Shown: positions 1 to 6,668, counted from the stretch's first letter. The stretch is DNA of 12,984 bases from an uncultured Mycoplasma sp. (GCA_947177535.1 CAMWUV010000005.1:1-12984); one strand, 5' to 3'. Translations and numbers: made by a program. The notes: generated by a model not told the origin, from the sequence alone.

Positions 1-8
1 GTTCTGAT

Positions 9-857
9 ATGAAAAAAATTAAATTAAAAAAAACTAAGTATAAACAAATAGATTTTTCACAGCAAAAGAAAAAAAATATTCGAAATAATGTATCAAATTT
101 CAAATTTAATGAAAATGTAGAAATAAAATGCATAAACATTCAAAAAGATGTAAAAGAACTTGGTTCTGCTAAAACTACTATTTTAAAAAACATTAATTTA
201 GAAATTAATAAAGGTGAAATAACTATAATTTTAGGACCTAGTGGTAGTGGTAAAACAACTTTATTAAATGTTATTGCTGGTATTGATAAAGCAACTAGTG
301 GAAATTGTTTTATTAAAAATACTGATATAAATGCAATTAATGATAAAGAATTAGTGAAATTTAGAAGACATTACATATCATACATTTATCAAAGATATGG
401 ATTGATACCAATATTAAGTTGTTATGACAATATTAGAATGGGTCAAAATCTTGTTGAAAAATCAAAAAGAATTTTAAATATAGATGACATTGTAAAAATT
501 GTAGATATAGAGCCTTTACTTGAAAAATTTCCACATGAACTATCGGGTGGGCAAAGACAAAGAGTTGCTATTGCTAGAGCTATTATTAAGCAACCTGAAA
601 TTATGCTTTGTGATGAACCAACAGGAGCATTAGATAGTGAAACATCAAAAAAAATAATTGACCTCTTTTTAGAAATTAATAAAAAATTTAAAACAACCAT
701 TGTTATGGTTACTCATGAACCTAGTTTTGTGAAAATAGCTACTAAAGTTATTTATATTAAAGATGGTGAAATAGAAAAAATAGAAACATTTAATAAAAAT
801 AGTAATTTAATTAAAGTTAATAATAATGTTTTTTCTAATAATTTAACAGTTAAATAA
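9..857 (+). CDS. ABC transporter ATP-binding protein, LolD/MacB type
   Basis: A cytoplasmic ATPase subunit that would power an ABC transporter. All nucleotide-binding motifs are present in order: Walker A GPSGSGKT at residues 76-83, Q-loop YQRYG around Q128, signature LSGGQRQR at 178-185, Walker B IMLCDEP at 198-204, D-loop GALD at 206-209 and switch histidine H236. The signature and the short 282-residue length match the LolD/MacB/FtsE-like branch, whose members work with FtsX/MacB-type permeases; the substrate cannot be read from the sequence. The first 40 residues are a Lys/Asn-rich extension before the ABC fold begins and have no membrane segment. The reading frame is also open back to base 1, so the true start could lie left of the window. 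The following gene is not a permease, so the partner must be upstream or elsewhere. It is probably cotranscribed with the 878-1138 gene, which starts 20 bases later. Confidence 0.9.
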   Translation: MKKIKLKKTKYKQIDFSQQKKKNIRNNVSNFKFNENVEIKCINIQKDVKELGSAKTTILKNINLEINKGEITIILGPSGSGKTTLLNVIAGIDKATSGNCFIKNTDINAINDKELVKFRRHYISYIYQRYGLIPILSCYDNIRMGQNLVEKSKRILNIDDIVKIVDIEPLLEKFPHELSGGQRQRVAIARAIIKQPEIMLCDEPTGALDSETSKKIIDLFLEINKKFKTTIVMVTHEPSFVKIATKVIYIKDGEIEKIETFNKNSNLIKVNNNVFSNNLTVK

Positions 858-877
858 ATTTTTAGATAGGTAAAATT

Positions 878-1138
878 ATGAATGACAATTTTAATAACAA
901 AAAAATAGAGGATTTAAAAAATAAAAAGAATAATTTAAATACTCAAAATAAACCTATTTTAAATAACCAAAATACTAGTAATAATCAAAACTTGCTTTTA
1001 GATAATAATGATAATACTAAACCAATTAGTGTTAGTTCAGTAACTGTTAAAGTTATTGATAGTAAGTTAAATACTGAAGTTTCACATATTGATAATTTAA
1101 TTAGTGAGAGAAAAAAAGAAAAAGAATTAAAAAAATAA
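878..1138 (+). CDS. Asn/Lys-rich hypothetical protein
   Basis: Not recognised. An 86-residue protein made mostly of Asn, Lys, Asp, Leu and Ser, with a stretch of NQN/NNQN-type repeats in the first half, a more ordinary segment (SVSSVTVKVIDSKLNTEVS, residues about 52-70) and a highly charged ERKKEKELKK tail. There is no signal peptide and no membrane helix, so it would be a soluble and probably largely disordered protein. It begins 20 bases after the ABC ATPase stop behind a weak AGATAGG ribosome binding site, which suggests translation from the same message. It may be a small accessory of the transporter, or a spurious frame in AT-rich DNA. The site spacing and the absence of stops over 86 codons favour a real gene. 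Confidence 0.55.
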   Translation: MNDNFNNKKIEDLKNKKNNLNTQNKPILNNQNTSNNQNLLLDNNDNTKPISVSSVTVKVIDSKLNTEVSHIDNLISERKKEKELKK

Positions 1139-1203
1139 ATATTTATAAGCCATTTAAAACAAAATATAAAATTTATATTATAAAGAAAACAAAAGGAAAA
1201 AAT

Positions 1204-1638
1204 ATGCCAAGTTCTAATACAAGTTGTTTATTTTGCAAAATTATTAATAAAGAAATTCCTTGTAATTTAATTGAAGAAAATGCTTATGCAATGGCTTTTT
1301 TGGATATAAATCCAGCAGCTAATGGTCATACATTAGTCATTCCAAAAAGACATTGTATAGATTTGATTCATTGTGATGATTTTTATTTACATGAAACTAT
1401 CACTTTAGCAAAATCAGTTGCTGATAAATTAGAAAGATCAGATTTAAAACCTTGAGGAATTAATTTTTTAAGTAATCAAGGTTCTATTGCTGGTCAAGTT
1501 ATATTTCACTTTCATTTGCATGTTATTCCAAAATATGCAAAAAATGAAGGATTTGTTTATTCAGCAGAAAATAAAAATTTAATGGAAATAGAAAGTGTTT
1601 ATAAATTAATTAAAAATGTAAAAGACATTAAAAAATAA
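1204..1638 (+). CDS. HIT family nucleotide hydrolase
   Basis: A 144-residue histidine-triad protein, the full length of the bacterial Hit/HINT group, which hydrolyses nucleoside phosphoramidates and related AMP conjugates in the cytoplasm. The triad HFHLHV (H102, H104, H106) sits in the family context before VIP. A zinc site is suggested by the N-terminal CLFC (C8, C11) together with H50 in PKRH. The family motif GHTLVIPKRH is at 41-50. TGA at 1453-1455 must be read as Trp84; a standard-code reading would stop before the triad and lose the active site. The start ATG is preceded at good spacing by AAAGGAAAA. It has its own possible promoter (TATATTATAA near 1174-1183) and is followed by the promoter of the next small gene, so it is probably transcribed alone or as a read-through from upstream. 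Confidence 0.95.
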
Positions 1639-1664
1639 TTTGTTTATTATTAAAAAAATTAAAT

Positions 1665-1670
1665 TATAAT
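1665..1670 (+). promoter_or_regulatory. -10 box of the small membrane protein gene
   Basis: A perfect TATAAT is followed by a 53-base leader and a strong ribosome binding site. A loose TTGTTT lies 19 bases upstream. The predicted transcript would start near 1677 and end at the hairpin at 1943-1980, giving a one-gene message of about 300 bases. Confidence 0.5.
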
Positions 1671-1723
1671 AATACAGAATTGTTCATGTGATATGAATTG
1701 ATTTTATGGTTTATGGAGGTTAA

Positions 1724-1927
1724 ATGAAAAAAGTTCACAAAATTGCTATTTCTACAATTTTATCTTTAGCTTTAATTTTGTTTATTGTAATAGCAGCTTG
1801 ACAACCTTGTGTGTATGCTTTTATTGTTCCAGCAATTTTAGCAGTAGTAGGTTTTTCATATTTAATTGCAGTATTAACTGTTAAGAAAAATGAAAAGAAA
1901 AGAATCAAATCATCTATTAATGCTTAG
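1724..1927 (+). CDS. Small two-helix membrane protein
   Basis: Not recognised by name. A 67-residue protein with two hydrophobic segments, about residues 7-25 and 30-52, separated by a short AWQPCVY turn (W26 is encoded by TGA at 1799-1801), and a strongly basic tail (VKKNEKKRIKSS). This predicts a membrane hairpin with both ends in the cytoplasm by the positive-inside rule. The gene is well supported although short: TATAAT at 1665, GGAGG at 1715-1719 just ahead of the ATG, an uninterrupted frame once TGA is read as Trp, and a perfect 12-bp terminator right after the stop. A short hydrophobic protein with its own strong expression signals could be a regulator or subunit of a membrane complex, but nothing in the sequence says which. 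Confidence 0.75.
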
Positions 1928-1942
1928 TAAAGGTCTTTAATT

Positions 1943-1980
1943 AAATACACAATCTTTTAATGATTGTGTATTTTTTATTT
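1943..1980 (+). terminator. Intrinsic terminator after the small membrane protein gene
   Basis: A perfect 12-bp stem (AAATACACAATC, 1943-1954, with GATTGTGTATTT, 1962-1973), a 7-base loop and a T-rich run to 1980. It separates the small membrane protein gene from plsX. Confidence 0.85.
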
Positions 1981-1983
1981 ATT

Positions 1984-2010
1984 TTGCTTAAAATATTTAA
2001 AGACTATATT
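1984..2010 (+). promoter_or_regulatory. Possible plsX-rnc promoter
   Basis: TTGCTT at 1984-1989 and TATATT at 2005-2010 with 15 bases between, lying between the terminator at 1943-1980 and the plsX start. A promoter is needed here because the terminator isolates plsX from upstream; the exact boxes are a best guess in AT-rich DNA. Confidence 0.35.
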
Positions 2011-2029
2011 ACTTTAATTAAGGAATGTT

Positions 2030-3010
2030 ATGATTTTTTCTGTAGATGTAATGGGATATGAAAATGATATAAGTGAATCAATTAAAGCATGTCGTGATTT
2101 TTGCAAAAAAAATAAAGACGTAAAAATAATTTTAGTTGGTGATGAATCTAAAATAAAATTACATTTAAATAAATCAGATAATTTCACTATTCATAATGCA
2201 AGTGAAGAGATATTAATGACTGATGATCCTTTATCAATTAGAAATAAAAAAAATAGTTCAATGTATCAGGCAATTGAACTTGTAAAAATTAATAAAGCTG
2301 ATGGAGTTTTATCAGCTGGTAATACTTCTTGTTTTGTTTTTCTTTCCTATTTAATTTTAGGAAAAATAAAAGGAATTAGTAAAATTGGATTTATGCCTTT
2401 TATGCCAACAAGAAAGGGTAATGGAGTAAACTTCATCGATGTTGGAGCTAATAAAGAATGTGACGCTTTAGATCTTGTAAGTTTTGCTAGAATGGGGAAA
2501 GTATATATAGAAAAAGTGAGAAAAATCCAAAATCCTAAAATTGGAATTCTAAATATTGGAACCGAAGATAATAAAGGGTTAAGTTATCATATTGAAGCAA
2601 ATAAATTGCTAAAAAAAAATAAAAGTTTAAACTACATAGGTTTTATTGAATCTAGAGAATTGTTAGAAGGAAATCTTGTAGATTTAATTGTTTCAGATGG
2701 GTTTGTGGGAAATATAACTTTAAAAGCATTAGAAGGAACATTTAAAACTGTTGCTAAGTCCTTATTAGATACTCGTAAAAAACTTTTGTTTGGATGACTA
2801 TGATTTTTGCTTTCTTTACCTAATTTATTAAAAATAAAAAAGAAATTTGATTATAAAAATAATGCAGGAGCTATTGTTATTGGTTTAAATAAAATAGCTG
2901 TAAAAACTCATGGAAGTGCTGACTATAAACAATTTTATAGTTCTTTAAGATTATTAAAAGAAACTATAAATGCAAATTTAATTGAAATTTTAAAAGAAGA
3001 ATTTAAATAA
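2030..3010 (+). CDS. plsX: Phosphate acyltransferase PlsX
   Basis: PlsX makes acyl-phosphate for PlsY at the start of phospholipid synthesis, acting at the membrane surface. The 326-residue length is typical. Family landmarks are SAGNTSC near residues 99-105, FIDVGANKECDALDLVSFARMG in the middle, ILNIGTED, then LVDLIVSDGFVGNITLK, and AGAIVIGLN with KTHGSAD near the end. Two TGA codons (2795-2797 and 2801-2803) are read as Trp, in LFGWLWF; a standard-code reading would split the gene in two. The start follows AAGGAA at 2020-2025. The N-terminus is unusual: most PlsX proteins open with a DxMGGD motif, but here it is DVMGYEND. In many Firmicutes fab genes and acpP lie between plsX and rnc; here rnc follows directly, which fits an organism that takes fatty acids from its host. 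Confidence 0.93.
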
Positions 3011-3011
3011 T

Positions 3012-3722
3012 ATGACTAAACAAAATCACAAGCGTTTTGATATTTTACAACTTTTAAAAAAGTTAAATATTAAAACTAATCGAATTCATTTATATGCAGA
3101 AGCATTAACACATAATTCATATAATAATGAAAAAAGAGTTGGATATACTTATCAACGATTAGAATTTTTAGGTGATGCTATTATTTCTAAATTGGTTTCT
3201 GTTTTTTTGTTTCAGTATAAAAATAAAAAATTAAATGAACAAGAAATGACTGAAATTAGAAAAAATTTAGTTAACTCAGAAATATTTAAAAAAGCATCAG
3301 AAGAATTAGATCTGATTTCTTATGCTTTTATAGGTAAAGGAATTGATTTAGAAAAAGATACTAGAAAAATTAAAACTGACTTATTTGAATCTATTGCAGG
3401 AGCTATTTTTATTGATAAAGGTGAGCAAGAAGTTTTAAATTTTTTGGAGAAAACAATTTTTAAATATTTTTATAGTGGCGAATTTAATTCAGTTGATTAT
3501 AAGTCCATTGTTCAAGAATTATTTCAAAGTAATATTTCATCTGGAAAAAAAAGAAAATCAAGTACAGTACATTACAATACATGTGAACTTAAAAATGGAT
3601 TATTTCAGTCATCTTTAGTTTATGATGAGATAGTTTATGGAATAGGTTGTGGGAAAACAAAAAAAGAAGCTGAAAAAAATGCTGCCAAACAAACATATGA
3701 AAAATATATAAAAATTTCATAA
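3012..3722 (+). CDS. rnc: Ribonuclease III
   Basis: Double-strand-specific endoribonuclease that processes rRNA precursors and cleaves structured transcripts. The 236-residue protein has the two expected domains: a catalytic domain (about 8-150) with the signature RLEFLGDAI at 49-57, carrying E51 and D55, plus DLFESIAGAIFID at 123-135, carrying D123 and E126, which together are the four metal-binding acidic residues of the family; and a double-stranded RNA-binding domain (about 162-233) ending in KTKKEAEKNAAKQTYEKY. No key residue is missing. The ATG starts one base after the plsX stop, with only a weak purine-rich stretch (AAAGAAGAA) upstream, so its translation is probably coupled to plsX. 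It ends at a two-way terminator shared with the converging gene. Confidence 0.95.
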   Translation: MTKQNHKRFDILQLLKKLNIKTNRIHLYAEALTHNSYNNEKRVGYTYQRLEFLGDAIISKLVSVFLFQYKNKKLNEQEMTEIRKNLVNSEIFKKASEELDLISYAFIGKGIDLEKDTRKIKTDLFESIAGAIFIDKGEQEVLNFLEKTIFKYFYSGEFNSVDYKSIVQELFQSNISSGKKRKSSTVHYNTCELKNGLFQSSLVYDEIVYGIGCGKTKKEAEKNAAKQTYEKYIKIS

Positions 3723-3730
3723 ATAAAAAT

Positions 3731-3770
3731 AAAAAACACTTTTAGATTTAAAGTGTTTTTTATTTTTTTT
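3731..3770. terminator. Bidirectional terminator between rnc and the converging gene
   Basis: A perfect 12-bp stem (AAAAAACACTTT, 3731-3742, with AAAGTGTTTTTT, 3750-3761) and a 7-base loop, with T-rich sequence on both sides when each strand is read. It ends the plsX-rnc message on the plus strand and the 3769-4209 gene on the minus strand. Confidence 0.85.
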
Positions 3771-4209
3771 ACAATTGAATAAATTTATTGTTTGGATTTT
3801 CTTGAACATTTTCTACATATTTAAATTGATAGATGTGACAAGTTTTATTTTCTCCATAAATTTGCTTTACACGATTTTTTAAATATTCATAATTATCTAA
3901 AATTCATTCAGTACAATCATTATCTTCAAAGTTACAAAAAGAATTTAGTAATCTGATGAAATATGTGTCAAAAGATGGTTTTTGTTCAACTTCTAATTTT
4001 GAATTTTTTTGTGATTTTTCCAAGTTGTATTTTAATTCAAAATATTGTGTTACTAAATAATTTCTTCCCTCTACAACAAAATAAAGGTTTGCACCATTAT
4101 TTTTAGCAGTTTCAAATTCATTGTATTTATCTGCAAAAAACTTTAAATGTTTTTTATCATTTCTAATTAATACATTTAATATTTGTTTTGTTTCTTCAAC
4201 TGATCTCAT
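3769..4209 (-). CDS. Hypothetical soluble protein
   Basis: Not recognised. A 146-residue protein rich in Asn, Lys, Glu and aromatic residues, with no signal peptide or membrane helix. Its first two-thirds look helical and charged; Trp is encoded by TGA (CTEWILDNYEYL) about 40 residues from the end, and without that reading the gene would lose its C-terminus. Three cysteines lie in the last half (SFCNFEDNDC and KTCHIYQ). I place the start at ATG 4209 (MRSVEETKQ) because GGGGA lies six bases ahead of it; a TTG at 4221 in the same frame has no such site and would add four residues. It stands alone on the minus strand, back to back with greA and converging on rnc, so it has its own promoter in the 4222-4290 region. 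A lineage-specific mycoplasma gene is the most likely reading. Confidence 0.7.
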
Positions 4210-4254
4210 ATTATTCCCCAAAATATAGTTATCATATTTTAATTAAAAAGCAAT

Positions 4255-4286
4255 ATTTTAAAATTTGTTAACAAATTAATTAAAAT
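4255..4286. repeat. Long inverted repeat in the divergent intergenic region
   Basis: The 16-base perfect palindrome AATTTGTTAACAAATT (4262-4277) is flanked by ATTTTAA (4255-4261) and its complement TTAAAAT (4280-4286), separated only by two extra bases on the right. It lies between the minus-strand gene at 3769-4209 and greA, so it could be an operator read by a dimeric regulator of one or both. AT-rich DNA forms palindromes by chance, which lowers certainty. Confidence 0.4.
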
Positions 4287-4326
4287 TAAAGCCTATTTTT
4301 AGTTAAATTTTTTTAGTTTTTTTTGA

Positions 4327-4332
4327 TAAAAT
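4327..4332 (+). promoter_or_regulatory. Possible greA -10 box
   Basis: TAAAAT within TTTTGATAAAATTTATAAG, 25 bases before the greA ATG. No convincing -35 box is seen. A start near 4339 would leave a short leader containing the AGGAG ribosome binding site at 4345-4349. Confidence 0.3.
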
Positions 4333-4356
4333 TTATAAGTTATTAGGAGTTAAAAT

Positions 4357-4839
4357 ATGGCAAGTAACAAAAACTTAATGACAGAATCTGGAAAAAAGGA
4401 TCTTGAAAAAGAACTAAATCATTTAATTAATGTAAGAAGACCAGAAATTATTAAACAAATTCAAGAAGCTAGAGAACAAGGTGACTTATCAGAAAATGCT
4501 GATTATGATGCTGCTAAAAATGTTCAAGCACAATTAGAATCAAGAATTAAACAAATTCAAGATATTTTAAGTAATGTAAAAATTATTAAAGAAGAAAAAG
4601 CATCAGCAAGTGGAAAAATAGTTACTGTAGGATCTACAATAACTATTAAAGATTACCAAGATGGTAAATCTTATACTTACAAAATAGTTGGTGCAATTGA
4701 ATCAGACCCTTCACAAAACAAAATTTCTAATGAATGTCCTTTAGCTAAATGCGTGTTTGGTAAAAAGGTTAATGATGAAGTTTATGTAAAAGGAATTGAA
4801 GAACCATATAAAGTAAAAATTATTCAAATTTCTAATTAA
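4357..4839 (+). CDS. greA: Transcription elongation factor GreA
   Basis: GreA enters the secondary channel of stalled RNA polymerase and triggers cleavage of the backtracked RNA end. The 160-residue length is standard. The N-terminal coiled-coil finger (about residues 10-78) carries the tip motif EQGDLSENADYDAAK with the acidic D43 and E46 that hold the second catalytic metal; the C-terminal FKBP-like domain (about 85-158) contains the family segments VGSTITIKD, YTYKIVGAIESDP and ISNECPLAKCVFGKKVNDEV. The start is fixed by AGGAG at 4345-4349. No terminator is visible between its stop and the tRNA promoter 40 bases on, so some transcripts may read into the tRNA cluster. It is a single gene with the inverted repeat at 4255-4286 upstream. 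Confidence 0.96.
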   Translation: MASNKNLMTESGKKDLEKELNHLINVRRPEIIKQIQEAREQGDLSENADYDAAKNVQAQLESRIKQIQDILSNVKIIKEEKASASGKIVTVGSTITIKDYQDGKSYTYKIVGAIESDPSQNKISNECPLAKCVFGKKVNDEVYVKGIEEPYKVKIIQISN

Positions 4840-4878
4840 AACTTTAGAACTAAATTTTTTAAATATTAGAAAATAATA

Positions 4879-4884
4879 TATAAT
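4879..4884 (+). promoter_or_regulatory. -10 box of the tRNA cluster
   Basis: A perfect TATAAT 34 bases before tRNA-Tyr; no clear -35 box is visible. The predicted RNA start near 4891 would fall at the beginning of a hairpin (ATGTTTG 4889-4895 with CAAACAT 4909-4915) that sits just before the first tRNA. Confidence 0.55.
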
Positions 4885-4918
4885 TAGTATGTTTGTGATA
4901 TATTTTTGCAAACATTAT

Positions 4919-5003
4919 GGGTAGTTAGCGAAGTGGCCAAACGCAGCTGACTGTAAATCAGTTACCTCGTGTTTCGGCGGTTCGAATCCGTCACTGCCCA
5001 CCA
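4919..5003 (+). tRNA. tRNA-Tyr (GTA)
   Basis: 85 bases including encoded CCA. The acceptor stem GGGTAGT pairs with ACTGCCC (one G-T pair), the discriminator is A, and the anticodon loop CTGTAAA gives GTA. A long variable arm, as expected for bacterial tRNA-Tyr, lies between the anticodon arm and the GGTTCGAATCC T-arm. First gene of a five-tRNA cluster. Confidence 0.97.
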
Positions 5004-5007
5004 TTAT

Positions 5008-5082
5008 TGGGCTGTAGCCAAGCGGAAAGGCAATAGACTTTGACTCTATCATGCGTTGGTTCGAACCCAACCAGCCCAGCCA
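5008..5082 (+). tRNA. tRNA-Gln (TTG)
   Basis: 75 bases including encoded CCA. The acceptor stem TGGGCTG pairs with CAGCCCA (the T-A first pair is typical of tRNA-Gln), the discriminator is G, and the anticodon stem ATAGA/TCTAT holds loop CTTTGAC with anticodon TTG. Separated from tRNA-Tyr by four bases. Confidence 0.97.
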
Positions 5083-5097
5083 TTTACTTTAAAATAC

Positions 5098-5119
5098 AGA
5101 CCTCATCTTAGGTCTTTTT
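5098..5119 (+). terminator. Terminator-like hairpin inside the tRNA cluster
   Basis: AGACCT (5098-5103) and AGGTCT (5110-5115) form a 6-bp stem with a 6-base loop, followed by five T's that directly touch the first base of tRNA-Lys. It looks like a weak intrinsic terminator or attenuator between tRNA-Gln and tRNA-Lys, but could also be an RNA processing site. Confidence 0.5.
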
Positions 5120-5194
5120 GTCCCATTAGCTCAGCGGTAGAGCATTTCACTTTTAATGAAGGGGTCATAGGTTCGAGTCCTATATGGGACACCA
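5120..5194 (+). tRNA. tRNA-Lys (TTT)
   Basis: 75 bases including encoded CCA. The acceptor stem GTCCCAT pairs fully with ATGGGAC, the discriminator is A, and the anticodon loop CTTTTAA gives TTT. The T-arm GGTTCGAGTCC is normal. Confidence 0.97.
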
Positions 5195-5210
5195 TTTAAA
5201 TTTTTGGATA

Positions 5211-5296
5211 GCTGGAGTGGCGGAATGGTAGACGCACAGGACTTAAAATCCTGTTACAGCAATGTAGTAAGGGTTCAAGTCCCTTCTCCAGCACCA
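5211..5296 (+). tRNA. tRNA-Leu (TAA)
   Basis: 86 bases including encoded CCA. The acceptor stem GCTGGAG pairs fully with CTCCAGC, the anticodon stem CAGGA/TCCTG holds loop CTTAAAA with anticodon TAA, and a long variable arm is present as in other tRNA-Leu genes. Confidence 0.97.
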
Positions 5297-5300
5297 GTGT

Positions 5301-5374
5301 GCGGGTGTAGTTCAATGGTAGAACTATAGCCTTCCAAGCTATTAACGTGGGTTCGATTCCCATCACCCGCTCCA
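5301..5374 (+). tRNA. tRNA-Gly (TCC)
   Basis: 74 bases including encoded CCA. The acceptor stem GCGGGTG pairs fully with CACCCGC, the discriminator is T, and the anticodon stem ATAGC/GCTAT holds loop CTTCCAA with anticodon TCC. Last gene of the cluster. Confidence 0.97.
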
Positions 5375-5388
5375 AGTAAAATGACCTA

Positions 5389-5426
5389 AAAAACACCATA
5401 GATAAAACTATGGTGTTTTTCTTTTT
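5389..5426 (+). terminator. Intrinsic terminator of the tRNA cluster
   Basis: A perfect 13-bp stem (AAAAACACCATAG, 5389-5401, with CTATGGTGTTTTT, 5408-5420), a 6-base loop and a T-rich tail. It cleanly separates the tRNA cluster from the lipoprotein gene. Confidence 0.9.
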
Positions 5427-5432
5427 ATATTT

Positions 5433-5451
5433 TATAATTCTATTTGATAAT
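5433..5451 (+). promoter_or_regulatory. Lipoprotein gene promoter region
   Basis: TATAAT at 5433-5438 and a second -10-like GATAAT at 5446-5451. Using the second, RNA would start only a few bases before the ATG at 5463. No ribosome binding site is seen in the 25 bases before the start. Confidence 0.4.
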
Positions 5452-5462
5452 TATTTTTTAGT

Positions 5463-6623
5463 ATGAGATTTACAAAGATATTAAAATATTTTTTTATTAG
5501 TGTTTTTTCAATTGGATTCATTTTTTCTTTATCATCTTGTTCATCAACAAGTGATGATGAACTTTATGAAAAAAATTATTACACTGAAACATCAGAAAGT
5601 GAATTAATTAAACAAAGAAGTTTAAGATTAATTTTTAATGTTGCAGATAAAACAATCAGTGGTACTGGTTGAATTTGAAGCAAAAGTGGAGACTATTATT
5701 ATGTAGCAACAAATTTACATGTTGCAAATTCAATAAGTTTTATTAATAATACTTTTATAAATGGAAATAACGATAAAATAAATGATTATTCAAATATAAA
5801 AAATTTTAGTTCAGCAATTAGTTATGCAACAAGTTTAAATTCAATAACACCAGAGTTTAGTGTTGATAATCCAGTTATAATTTATACTACTTTAATGGAT
5901 AATGATTATGACTTAAGTTTAAATGGTGATTCAAGACAATATTATATAAATGAGAATTCATATTATGGTGTTACAGATATTTGTATACTTAGGTATTATT
6001 TTCCAACTAATGAAAATAACTTTTCTGATGAAATAAAGAAAACTGAAAGTTCTTATAATAATTTTATTAAAAATTGAATTAATAATTTTGATGAAGATAA
6101 AATTCAAATACTTGATGATCAACTTAATTTATCTAATTATAGTTTTTATTCAGGTGGGTTCCCTAAACAAAATAATAGTATTGAATGAAAACCTGTTTCA
6201 AATTTCACTTTTAATAAAAAAGTAACTGATTCTTTCTCACCTTTATATAGTACTTTAAACAAGCCAAATAATGATTTAAGTGGGTCTTCTACATTAATAA
6301 CTTTTATAGATCACAATTATAGACAAAATTCAGAAATAACTGATAATTATTATTCTGAACAATGATACACAAACTATTTAAATGTTAGTTATACAGGATA
6401 TTTTTATGGTCATTCTGATGAAGGAGCATCTGGAAGTATGTTAGTTGCTAAAAAAAATGAACAGCTATATATTGTTGGAATTTATTGGGGTATTTCAAAC
6501 TTTGAAATGAATAATAAAGATATAAAAAGTCTTGGTAGTTTCGATATTTTTGTTAATGAAAAATATAACATTGTAAAAGGAGTAAATAATCTTATTGAAC
6601 AAGATATTAACTCATTGAAATAA
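5463..6623 (+). CDS. Lipoprotein of the DUF31 (mycoplasma serine protease, MIP-like) family
   Basis: A 386-residue surface lipoprotein. The signal peptide has a basic start, a hydrophobic stretch (about 8-22) and a lipobox ending LSSC with C26 as the lipid-bearing residue. The mature part opens with a Ser/Asp/Glu-rich linker, then GTGWIW (W70, W72) and YYYVATNLHVAN with H86, later VTDICIL with D172, and near the end DEGASGSMLV with S323. This order of His, Asp and GxSGS is the chymotrypsin-like triad of the DUF31 family, whose studied members include the mycoplasma immunoglobulin protease MIP. Assignment of H86, D172 and S323 as the triad is inference by pattern. At least five tryptophans use TGA and one uses TGG. 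MIP proteins are usually much longer and paired with an antibody-binding protein (MIB); no MIB is visible here, so antibody cleavage should not be assumed. It has its own promoter and no ribosome binding site. Confidence 0.85.
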
Positions 6624-6654
6624 ATTAATAATTTTATTAAAATATTTTTATTTT

Positions 6655-6660
6655 TATAAA
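6655..6660 (+). promoter_or_regulatory. -10 box of a possibly leaderless membrane protein gene
   Basis: TATAAA(AT) lies eight bases before the ATG at 6669, with no ribosome binding site. The expected RNA start 6-8 bases downstream would fall on or next to the start codon. Confidence 0.4.
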
Positions 6661-6668
6661 ATTAACAT

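Noticed and set aside
443..700. Minus-strand open frame of 85 codons
   Set aside because: Fully inside the ABC ATPase on the other strand, over its conserved signature and Walker B motifs; a shadow.
5196..5399. Minus-strand open frame of 67 codons (contains ERVMGIEPTLIAWKAIVLP)
   Set aside because: It lies antisense to tRNA-Leu and tRNA-Gly; this kind of peptide is a familiar artefact of reading tRNA genes backwards.
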